Below, one piece after another: positions 34,235-43,799 of a stretch of DNA of 64,000 nucleotides; position 1 is the first letter of the stretch, and each line of letters starts with the position of its first letter. Origin of the DNA: Phytopythium helicoides. Lineage: Eukaryota > Oomycota > Peronosporomycetes > Pythiales > Pythiaceae. The DNA is taken from assembly GCA_024867545.1 (NCBI GenBank), contig JANFNE010000001.1, positions 744,001 to 808,000 on the forward strand, read 5' to 3'. A program made the position numbers and the translations under genes. Below the pieces are notes generated by a model. That model worked only from the letters and a program-made list of their open reading frames with translations, did no database searches and was not told the DNA's origin.

Positions 34235-36965
34235 CTACAAGGTGACGCTTGCAACTCCTCTCTGCGTTGTCGCTTCATTGCGGTTGTGCCGCATGAGAAT
34301 CTGCTTTTCTGCCCTTGAGCCGTCCGTAGATGTTCGAAGATCGGTCATCACAATAGCGCCTGTTGAAAACACGCGCTCCTGGAATGCCGTCGAGCTCACC
34401 TTCCCAAGCCACAACCTTGCCAATAGAGATATTGACGGAAACTTGACAGTGCCGACTTCACGGAACCACTGAAAGATATCGATATGAGCGTACAGACCAT
34501 CGAGACTGTAAGCTTGCCGAACTCGTCCTTCTTTATCTATTCGCGTAACCCAAAGCTTTTTGGAGAGCGCACCGAGATTCTCAACGCTTCCTGATTGACT
34601 GTGGGCAACGTTAACCCAAAGCTCCTCGTGCGAAAGCCATCGTTCCACAGCAGCATCTGAATCTTCTCGCAATCTTGACTCCTCGATGGTTCTCTTCGTT
34701 TTAGATGGAACTGGGGCACCAAACACGAAAGACTCATCAAATGGAAGAACAGGCTCATCAAGTGGAGAAGCGGCATTGAACTCAACCTCGGGAGACTCTG
34801 GTCGCGCCGCCTTGTCGTGCTGTAACTTCGAGACGCGAAAATGCTCCTGCTTCAACTTAGCTGTAGCCTCAGTAATCATTGCAGTAGCTTGGGTGGCGCC
34901 GAGAGTGATAGATAGAATTCCATGCGCGCAATCTTTTGTCCTCGGATCGGGCAATAGAGTCATGACTGCATCTGAGTCAGGGGCAGGAAATCGAGCTCGG
35001 AGTTGTTCAAGTGTGCGCGTGATGCATCGCTGTCCACACTCCGAAAATGACGTGGCTGGTCGTGTTTCACGCAGAATACTTGCCTCCGTAGTATCGAAAG
35101 ATGGCCGACCAAAGTTACAGCACTTGAAATTACCGCTGGTCAGCTTGGCTTCAGCGGCTTGGCGAAAGTAGAGCATATACGATGCAATCATCAGATCTTT
35201 TTGTACCTCCGTGAGGACAAGAGCGGTGAGTGGGTACATGATCGCTTCAAGCTCTGCGATCAGTTTCCACTCATCGGTAGTGATACAGTCAAACACATTT
35301 CCTGGCGCGGCAGCGCTGAAGTATGCTTTATAGGCGTGAAAGTTCAACATCGACCGGAGCATAAGCTTGCACGTCGACCCCACTCGTACATCGACGTCAT
35401 TGATGGGACGTAATTGAGGTAGATATCGCTCACGCTGAATAGCAAGCAGCTTGTCGAGGCGCTCAGGAGACGAGAAGTGACTATTTAGAGCTCTCAGCTT
35501 CAGGATCACACGTCGTCCTTCCGGCAACGGACCACCAGGTGTCACAACAATAGTCTCCTTGATGACATGATCATGTTGAGCGCTGAAAACTTCACGCGTT
35601 CTTGTATTTTCCTTCATGCCAAGCCCATACGAGATGCACAAGTTGAGCAAGTGCATGCTGCAGTCAGACTGAACTGAGCCGTCAAAGTAGGCTGACACTT
35701 TACGCGCTGAAGCCGTCGTATCAGACACAGTATACTTGGCCATGGACACAAAATCACATTCGTACAGCTGTAAGCATCGCTCACGAATCAGCGATGCCAC
35801 CGAGGACGCTGAATGGCCGTCACTCTTGGGTGCTGCCAGCACCGCAATGTGTCGAAATTCCCACAATGAGTCGATAAAGGCGATTGAAGCTCCAATTATT
35901 GATGCCTTTGCTGTGCTAGTCCATACATCGTGAAGCAGACTTAGGAATGGTAAGCCAAGAGCTTGCTCTGATTCATACTCAACAAGCTCTTTGACACTTC
36001 TTGCAAACAAACTGAAGTCTCCGTCAAGCAGATTGTTGAACGACTCGCGAGCGAGCAACGTGACGTCATTTCGCCCGCTGACGACACGTATCATGGATTG
36101 AAACGCGTCGGAAGTGATAGTGTTGTAAGCGATCCCGTCGTCAATCAGCCACTTGTATATCGATGTGTTAATCATTGATGCCGACGGTCGTAAAAACTTG
36201 GTGATATCAGCGCGCTTTGCTGCTTGATATGGCTTCACTGAGTCATCTCCATCATCGATGTGCTCCGATAGTCGTTTCCCTAGCACTGTCGTAACGGCTT
36301 GATTGTGCTCTAATATAGTCGAACATGCTTTGGCAACAACTTCAGCTTGCTTTCGGATAGCGAGAGGGTGCGTAGGGTGAACTGTCAGCAAATGCTTCCA
36401 AGCGTTTGACGAGTTCGATGCAATACATAGTGCTGCTTCCCATTGAAAGTCCGGTGCGTCATTGCTGGCATCGTTGACACTTGCGCACAGAAGGCAGACA
36501 TGTGTGTACTCCTTCGAGCCGTATCGCACCTTTTTGCGCAGTTGATGGATCACGGACCAAACTGGGGATGAGCCCGGTTGTCTGTCATGAAGTACATCTG
36601 ATGGAATGCCTGAAGTTCCCTGTGGAGCAGTAGAACGAGGCACAGGTGTGCCAGCGTGTTCAATCACATTGAAACCAGTCGACTCAACAGGCGGTGGCGT
36701 GGTGTATGAATTGCTAACCTCAGTGTGCTGTGACGACCTGTATGTGCTAATGCATTCCTGGCTGCAGAACCTACACATCAGAGTGAGCTGCTAGCTTGGG
36801 TACGCAGAAGATAACGACCAGTACTCACATCTTGTTGTCGAATCCACTGTTTAGCTCATTGCTGCACATGTGGTGCACTGGGCTTGAGCATGTCAAGCAT
36901 GGATGAGTTAAAAGCGTGTTGGAGAGATCTTGGCACCCTGACACGGAGCAGCAAAGATTCTCCAT
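34235..36965 (-). CDS. hAT transposase with N-terminal zinc fingers
   Basis: Cut-and-paste transposase of the hAT superfamily. The start at 36965 (MENLCCSVSGC) opens a Cys/His cluster (PCLTCSSPVHHMC, then FCSQEC) split by a short GT-AG intron at about 36785-36829. The main exon is open for over 800 residues. A BED-type finger is visible: W at the start of WSVIHQLRKKVRYG, CLLC, then WKHLLTVHPTH. RNase H-like core: first Asp in LLHDVWTSTAKASIIGAS, second in YTVSDTTASARKV, the CxxH insertion SDCSMHLLNL, and a Glu in KLIAELEAIMYPLTA. The dimerisation domain ends with FPSISLLARLWLGKVSST, then FQERVFSTGAIVMTDLR. All catalytic positions look present, so it may be autonomous. Its codon use looks less GC-biased than the flanking core genes. 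Confidence 0.9.
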
Positions 36966-37249
36966 CACGCCCTCACGAAGAGGTGTCCTCGTCGAGCTGA
37001 AAATTGCGAAATGGAGGATCGAAGCGATGAGAGCTTGATAGATGAGCCAAATAACCAAGGTGAGGGCAACTTCCCTCGCACGCAAGTGAGCACTCAACTT
37101 GAACTACCTCCACTATTACTATTATCAACTACTGGCGATAGCAGGTAAGGAGTCACGACTACTGATATCAGCTGAAATCCCTGGCGAACAATCCGATATC
37201 ATCTTCGGATACTACCTACTACAGTAGTAGATACATGATAATACTTTTC

Positions 37250-37268
37250 GACATACTCTTGACCCCTG
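37250..37268 (-). repeat. hAT right terminal inverted repeat
   Basis: Reverse complement matches the left end at 17 of 19 positions and is followed by the second AGCTAAAC copy at 37269-37276. Confidence 0.9.
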
Positions 37269-37945
37269 AGCTAAACGTGTCTCAGACACAGTACCCATAC
37301 CTCTTGTGCGTACCGTCGAGCCCTTGCGCTTCGGACGCAGTGAGACGGCAGGTACCGTCGCAGTTGCGTCTGCAGCGGTAGACAACACGGTCGTCGTTGA
37401 GCCGGAGGTCGGGATCGGTGAAGCCACAGACATGGCCACATCAGAGGCTACATTGGATCCAGCAGGTGAGGCAGCAAGGCGAGTTGAAGGTTCCGGAACT
37501 AGAGAAGCGGCCGGAATACCACTCGAGTCTGAAACTGTACAATACACGTTACCACCAAATCAGTTAGATCACTAACGTGTCCGATACATTGTGCAGCTCC
37601 ACTGACCTGGCGTCGTCGTTGTCGCGGAAGCGCTAGCAGTTGATCGCTGCGCTCGGTTTGTTCGAGAACGTGCGGCTTCTCTCTTGGGCTTGAGCTCCCC
37701 TGGAATGTAATGGGTCAGATACCGCACATGCCGACACCTCATGGGGCAATAAACTTACCGAGAGCCACCTTGTCGAGATACTTAAGTAACGCCTCCTCGC
37801 CGACGAAGTTGTCGACGCCATTGACGCCCTTGGTGGACATGCCCGGCTTGATGTACGTGAAGTCATTCGACAGACCTTTGGGGCGTCTCGACGTCCAACC
37901 GTCCTTCTTGAGCGCGTTCAACGTGCCAGCGAACGACATCTGCAT

Positions 37946-38199
37946 TGTTCACAGCGAATTCTCAAATGAGCGGGAAACGGCTGGACCGAGCGCGTTCCCT
38001 CTACATTTCGATGGGAGGGGGCAACCTCCGTTTCTTACCTCTTTCTTTTATATTTCAAAAGTTCGCCTCCGTCGATGCTGTGTACAGCAATGTACCACTT
38101 TAGTAGGTCTAGGTATAAAGTCCTAACCCTGTTTGACGAGGATTTTGTATTGGTTATAACAAAAATCAAGATAAAATTCCTTAACATGTATTAGACACG
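37946..38199. other. Spacer before the MITE
   Basis: About 250 bases, turning AT-rich after 38040. It would hold the promoter of the piggyBac-like gene; no gene seen. Confidence 0.4.
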
Positions 38200-38203
38200 T
38201 TAA

Positions 38204-38551
38204 CCCTTTCGCGAACTGGCACATTTTATCTTGAATTTATATAGTATACAAATTCCAGTCATTTCATCATGGAAGGGTCCAAAAAAGATCATCCTGAAAT
38301 CCACATATTTTGCTGCGGGAAAAACTATCTACCGCATTTTGGCATGTAAATTATGAAACTGGACAGGCCAAGTATCTATCTTGATTAAAGTATGACTAAA
38401 AAGTAGTACGCCGTCCGGACATCACCCTCCCACTATAGTCAGCTGAAGTTGTGCAGAATGGCACTAAAAAGACCATTTCACAGGCATTTTTTGGATCATC
38501 TTTTGAGAACGGCGCGATATGGTCCAAAAGGACCATGCGTTCGCAAAAGGG
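38204..38551. mobile_element. piggyBac-type MITE (348 bp)
   Basis: Ends are CCCTTTCGCGAAC (38204-38216) and, inverted, CCCTTTTGCGAAC (38539-38551), 12 of 13 matching. Both are flanked by TTAA (38200-38203 and 38552-38555), the exact target of piggyBac elements. The interior has no transposase frame and contains inner inverted repeats built around GGTCCAAAA, including the palindrome ATGGTCCAAAAGGACCAT near 38520-38537. A non-autonomous element by structure; its helper is unknown. Confidence 0.85.
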
Positions 38552-38573
38552 TTAAGAAAACGGTTCAAACATG

Positions 38574-38980
38574 TCTAATACAGGCATCCGGGTTTGGGGG
38601 GTTATCACCATGTATTATGAGCCCAACAAAAGCTTTTACGCAGGTATTGCGCATCTAGATGATGCTGGTATCCGCGATGTTGCTCTAGTCGTTTTGGCCT
38701 ACGGTCTCCTCGAACTACTGTCGCTTGCCATTTTGTGCCGGTTACTCTCGTCAAGGCTCCATTTCTCGGCATCAAAGCAGCTTGCGTTTCTACTCGAAAA
38801 GGAATGGGATGGTGTCCAGGTCAAACTCGTGTTTTGGGTGTTGTATATGTCCCAGGCATCTCTCGAGCACTTTGGTTTGTGGATTGTTACCCTTGATCTC
38901 GCAAAGGATGGCTGGACTAACGTAGCTGCGCAGGCTTCGACTACACCTTCCAGTTTGCGTGGCTGAGCGGCGCCAGTTGA
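38574..38980 (+). pseudogene. 5'-truncated copy of the membrane-protein family
   Basis: Only the last two exons of the family survive. The first piece reads MYYEPNKSFYAGIAHLDDAG, a hydrophobic segment (VVLAYGLLELLSLAILCRLL), then FSASKQLAFLLEKEWDGVQV and KLVFWVLYMSQASLEHFG. A GT-AG intron (38875-38933) leads to FDYTFQFAWLSGAS and a stop at 38980. These match the C-termini of the two full copies downstream, including both intron positions. No large first exon is found upstream; instead the MITE ends only 20-50 bases before, so the copy looks decapitated. Spliced expression as a short protein is possible but unsupported. Confidence 0.75.
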
Positions 38981-39038
38981 AAGTCTGAGGAAGCAATAAA
39001 GAACACTTGAGTCACTACACGATGCTCTGGCTAATGTC

Positions 39039-40924
39039 TTGACACTTGTACATGCAACGCCCCATTCAAAATCCCCGAAAATAGACCCACAGCAGCAATT
39101 TCATGTCCTGAATGACTCAATGCAATCGCCCACGATGCCATCATCCTGTCATCAAGCTGTCCAACTACTTGTCTCTACTACCGAGTACTTCCAAGTTGAA
39201 CTCCACGGCTGCCACTCCTCTAAACGCATTCAAAATCTGATCAAGTATCAAGCAGCAACATCATATTGGCACTCCGCATTTGTTGTCGTGGGGACGACGA
39301 TTCCCTGCATCATCCTACCTATCCTTCTTGATATCGTGCATCTTGCTGAGCCTTCCGCCGACATAGGTGCCAACCGCGCGTTCTTTGCTCGTCAATTTGT
39401 AATTTGGTGGGTGTTCGGATTCATCACAGTATGGCAAGGACGACACTTTGTATCTTCAGTTCGGATGCAAACGTGGCAAATTATCCTCACCGCAACATTG
39501 GCAGCATCTGCGGCAGTTGGAATTGCCTATGGTTTTGCAGCCTCTATCGGATTCCCTGTGCCATGTACGCTGTTGATAGTGGCTATGCCAGCACTGAGCT
39601 TTTTATGCATTGTGGTAGCATTGATCTGGCTGCCTCAGCTTCGTTCACAACCAAATATGTGGACCCAGGTCACTAGTCTTCTCAAAGTACAGACATGCCA
39701 GTTTTGCTTCGTAGCAATCTACCCAGGCTACCTGTTCGCCTTTACATCGGTGCCTCCTTCAGCCCAGCTATGGTTCATGATTTTACTTCCAGTCATCAAG
39801 GTCCTCCTCCGAAACTGGATCAGCCGAGCACTTGATCACCTCCGTGATGAAATGTCTGAGCACGTGATTCTGAATGCGGATGTCTTTAATGCACTCTTTG
39901 TTGCGTATTGCATGCAGGCAGTACCATCGATTTGGGCGGTAGTAGGCCTCATGATTATTGATGCCTGCCAAATGTTCATGGCCATGCGAAAAATCAGTTG
40001 TTTTGTTACCAAGATTGAGGAGCTGTGCTTGCAGTTTGACATGAACCCTGCAGAAGCAGTTTCGACGAGCTCTTTTCACGCTGGACAACGGTATCAACTT
40101 GAACGCAATTTCACGATATCACATGGTATACTGGATCTTGCAAGCACTATACTAGCTAAGCAGCACTCAGCAATCGCTTACGTAACTAGTAAAAAGAGAA
40201 GTAGCTTGATGCGAGGCGGTCAACAGCTACTCACATCTCAGGGAAGACGAGTTTCATCTGTTGAGCCATCTCAACCAGTGCTGGAGCCCTTTCGTAGTCA
40301 TCGCAGAAACAAAAACCAAACATCGATTTACCCGAGTCTAATTACTTCTGCTCCTCGCCAACAATCTCGGAACGAGAAGGAGCTGTTGCAGATGATTGGG
40401 CAAGTACTATTTTTCACTGAGTTTCTTTTACTTCTGAACTTTGTTGAAGTGTTGATTCCGAGTGTGTATGGTACGTAAGTGTTTCTGCCTCATGGTACCA
40501 TCCATCGCTTTGCTAACATGTGCTAAATAGCTGCCTCAATAGTGGCGATGTACCATCAATCAAATCGAAGCTACTACTCAACCTTAGCAACTCTGAACGA
40601 AGGAGATGTAAGCAACATGGTAGTTATAGTCGCACTGTATGCACTGCTTGAGCTTCTCTCCTTCGTAGTACTCAGCTGGCTAATCGGCTCGAAATTAGGT
40701 TTCTCAGCTACGAAACAACTTTCGTTTTTACTGGATACAGGGCAGGACACCGTGCAGTGCAAACTCGTGTTCTGGGTTCTGTACGTCTCGCAGATGTCTC
40801 TCGTTCACTTTGGTACGTTTCCCCTTAGCGCCATTGCCGTGCATTTGAATCAGGTGCTCATTCCTTGGCGCCATTCATAGGTTTTGACAGCACTTTCCGA
40901 TTTTCGTGGCTAAACAACGTATGA
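39039..40924 (+). CDS. Multi-pass membrane protein, unknown family, copy 2
   Basis: Not recognised as any named family. Three exons: 39039-40470, 40531-40812 and 40881-40924, with 60- and 68-nt GT-AG introns (CTAAC near the first acceptor). The N-terminal soluble part carries YFQVELHGCHSSKRIQNLIK; about six hydrophobic segments follow (for example VVVGTTIPCIILPILLDIVH). The central signature is LRDEMSEHVILNADVFNALF with VAYCMQ. A basic Ser-rich loop, two more hydrophobic segments and the tail LSFLLDTGQDTVQCKLVFWV precede the C-terminal FDSTFRFSWLNNV. The start could instead be the Met at 39120. It is paralogous to the next gene in order, length and intron phase. Confidence 0.75.
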
Positions 40925-41620
40925 AGCTGAGGCTCGGATTTGCTCAATTCTTGGTCATCTACATAAGTACGCTGCGATTACCAATACGCCGACCACGTGT
41001 TTGCGCAACTATCCGATCCGTTTGAGCTCCTTTTTATCTATAGGAGTTCGCGTCCATAATCTCGAGGGTGCAAACGAGGTCACTAAGATGACCTCAAACC
41101 CATTGCAGCGCTTTTTTTGTGTAGTCTTCTTGTGGAATCAAACTAATAATCATGAGTAGCCTGGTTTACTCAAATAGTATCTAGCGTGGCGAGATAGTAG
41201 AGCCTGACATTCTGAAAACTCATGTCATTTGCGCGTTTCTTATCATTTAAATGATCGAGTACCGGTACATAGTTTCTCCGTTCAGGAAACTGCAGGAGTC
41301 ATGAGAATCGACGTTGCATACTTACTGATCGCACGGAGAGATGCCTCTCGCACGATGGAGGGGACCAAGAGTACTGCCCTGATTTCATGCAACTACTATT
41401 GTCAATATGCCTTATTCCAACACATTCACACATCGATCTGTCGCTTTCTCGATGATAGAAGGGCAAGAACCTCACTTTCAAGTTTTGATAGAAGGAGAAA
41501 CAAACTGTCATCACTGGTGATGCGTTATATTTTCAGCGTGGAACAAGTTTCAAAATTAGGCTTGGTGCCTAGCTTCCTCCCCATTCCACAACAACACCGA
41601 ATCAGCCAATTCCGTCCATA
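40925..41620. other. Spacer between the two membrane-protein genes
   Basis: About 700 bases, fairly AT-rich. Short frames show no family resemblance. Presumably the 3' end of copy 2 and the promoter of copy 3. Confidence 0.4.
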
Positions 41621-43558
41621 ATGGTGTCATCCAAGTCCAATAGTCAACGCGCCGCAGCGCTGCGATACTATGTACGTCGAGTCGTGAAGGCGGTTGAGTC
41701 GCTTCAAGTAGAGCTCAATGGCCGGTACTCAACAGTTCGGATCCAGGAGCTAGTGGCCTACAATCGGCGGTCAACTACTTTCTCCGCAGTGACTATCATC
41801 GCTTCAATGGCAGTGCCGTGCATGATTGTTCCCATCTTCTTCGATTTTGCTGAGCTGGCGAAGCCTTCAGAAGGACCTAAAGCCAACTGGCTTCTCTTTG
41901 TGCGCGAGTTCACCATGTGGAGTGTTATCAGCTTCTTGGGTGCCGGCCAGTGCCGACATTTTGTTGCGTCGCTATCGCTTACGATTCCTCAATGGATCAT
42001 GATTGCAGTCGTCCCCGCAGCAGCCTGCGCCGCCAGCTCTTTTCTGTTAGCAGCACTGATTGGGTTCCCAGTACCATTCACGAATGTACTAGCTGCCCCC
42101 GTGTGGGTATCACATCTGTGCACATTGGTTGCGCTGACCTGGCGGCGTCGTCTTCCGACAACACCAGAGGCCAAACCCCAGATTATCAGTTGGCTCAAAG
42201 TGTGGCTCTGTCAACTTTCGCTCGTGGCCATTTATCCAGGCTACTTTTACATCTTCACGTCATTGCCAGCGCACGCACAACTCCCTTTCGCGTGCTTGCT
42301 GCCAATTCTCAAAGTACTGGTACGCAACTGGCTAAGTCGCGCACTCCACGAGCTTCGAGACGAGATGTCTGAACATGTCATTTTGAACGCCGACATTTTC
42401 AGTTCATTATTCGTGGCGTACTGTATGCAGAACGTCCCATCTGCGTGGGCCACGGCAGGGCTCATGGCAATTGACGCTGCTCAAATCATTGTGGCGATTC
42501 GCGACGCACGGCGCCTAGTCCGTAAAATCGACGAAGTGCGTGTTCAACTTGAGGTCAGCGCTTCGAGCAATGCTCGGCGAGCAAGCGCCAGCTCTCGAGA
42601 AGTAGCACCACGGAAAGCCTCCGGTTCACTTGTTGCGCCATTGCGAATAGACTTCAAGTCAATGAAGAACGTACTTGAGCAAGCTGACGCCGTTATCAGC
42701 CAGCGATCTGGAACCTCGAGTGTATTGGTGAAGAAAAAGGCCTGTCAAAGCTCGGCAGTTGAAACGCGATGGGAAATAGTGCAGGGATTGGCAGCTGCAA
42801 GTGTGATCAAATACGTCGAGAAACCCCAGAGCTCCATCTTTGGCAAGCACTGGCTACGTAAAGTAGGTTTTGGATCCTTCATAGAGCATGCCGTGGTGCA
42901 GCCTTTTGAGATCCCAGCCTCAACTTCCCATTCCTCTTCACCAGCCCGAGTGACTGGTTCGACAGTATCGTCAGTGATGATGAAGATGCCTCTTCTTGAG
43001 CGGCAGCTCCTAGACCTCGTGGGACGCCTGCTGTTTTTGACTGAGTTTGTTCTGCTTCTCAACTTTGTTGAGGTCGTGATCCCCATCGTCTACTGTAAGT
43101 GGAGGTGTCACGGTTTGGAATACTGCTCATTGCATACTGCTCACACTGTTGTATCTGCAGCTATATCTTTGCTCGCCAGCTATAACCTTCCAAATCGCGC
43201 ATTTTACCCAACGATAGCAGATCTTGACGAGCAGGAGCTGGTAAAGATCGCTGCCATCGTGATGGCGTATGGAATGCTGGAACTCCTGTCGCTCGTTGTG
43301 CTGTGCTGGGCTCTCGCGAAAACCCTGCGGTACTCGGCGGCGTCGCAACTCGCGTTCCTGTTGAGCAAGCAATGGGACGGCGTGCAGATCAAATTCATCA
43401 TCTGGGTGCTGTACGCGTCGCAGACCTCGCTTGAGCACTTTGGTGCGATGCAGCGTTTGAATTATGCCGGGATTTCCAAAAGTTGACTTTCGTTGTTTGC
43501 GGCTGCAGGATACGACTACACATTCAAGTTCCGCTGGTTGTCTCCTGACGACAGGTAA
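41621..43558 (+). CDS. Multi-pass membrane protein, unknown family, copy 3
   Basis: About 600 residues from three exons: 41621-43094, 43161-43442 and 43509-43558 (introns 66 nt each). Same architecture as copy 2: SLQVELNGRYSTVRIQELVA near the N-terminus, hydrophobic segments such as IIASMAVPCMIVPIFFDFAE and VAIYPGYFYIFTSL, and the shared block LKVLVRNWLSRALHELRDEM followed by SEHVILNADIFSSLFVAYCM. A Ser/Lys-rich cytosolic-type loop lies about residues 310-460, then two hydrophobic segments, FLLSKQWDGVQIKFIIWVLY and the final YDYTFKFRWLSPDDR. No catalytic motif is seen; transporter, channel or receptor roles all remain open. I suspect a lineage-specific oomycete family. Confidence 0.78.
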
Positions 43559-43799
43559 CATTTGCACGGCGATAACGGAAACATTCATCCATCCATGCAT
43601 CTCGCGTGGCCAAAACACGACGGCAAGCCAGCATTGCGATCCTCGCTCACGTCGCTTCAAAAAAACGCCTTGAAAAGCACCATCACTCTTCACCAACTGA
43701 ACTTTCATCCAATCAAAATAATACATTTTGTAATATCCACCAATCGGGTCCTCGCGTGCCTCCTTCCCGTCCCAGTTTGAATTTTCTCGCGCCGGCACC

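Larger units (their letters stand above)
34076..37268 (-). mobile_element. Complete hAT DNA transposon (3193 bp)
   Basis: The left end begins CAGGGGTCGAGAGTAAGTC (34076-34094). The right end, reverse complemented, begins CAGGGGTCAAGAGTATGTC (37250-37268), a 17/19 match. Both ends are flanked by the identical 8-bp duplication AGCTAAAC (34068-34075 and 37269-37276), the hallmark size for hAT. Inside is one intact transposase gene. The perfect duplication and open frame suggest recent insertion. Removing the element and one duplication copy restores a 67-nt GT-AG intron of the host gene. Confidence 0.93.
33122..37945 (-). pseudogene. Truncated piggyBac-like gene split by a hAT insertion
   Basis: The N-terminal exon (37759-37945) reads SFAGTLNALKKDGWTSRRPK and GLSNDFTYIKPGMSTKGVNG, then VDNFVGEEALLKYLDK, a module I associate with oomycete piggyBac-type proteins. 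GT-AG introns lead to a basic exon (GELKPKREAARSRTN) and a Ser/Thr/Ala-rich exon ending STVRTRG. The next exon (from 34032) resumes in frame as ASKQRAVGQARMPSEQ, followed by an acidic segment and, after one frameshift near 33440, MQTDYPELYVGESGPTDRAL with FFYFMPPQLWEDIADPSNEY, a piggyBac-like block. The frame ends near 33122 with no DDE catalytic domain, so it cannot encode a full transposase. The intron 34033-37300 contains the whole hAT element. Family assignment is from memory of the motif pattern. Confidence 0.6.

Noticed and set aside
34188..37184. CCAGGAACTGATATCA and an inverted partner near 37163-37184 as hAT ends
   Set aside because: No matching target duplication; the pair at 34076/37268 has better ends and a perfect 8-bp duplication.
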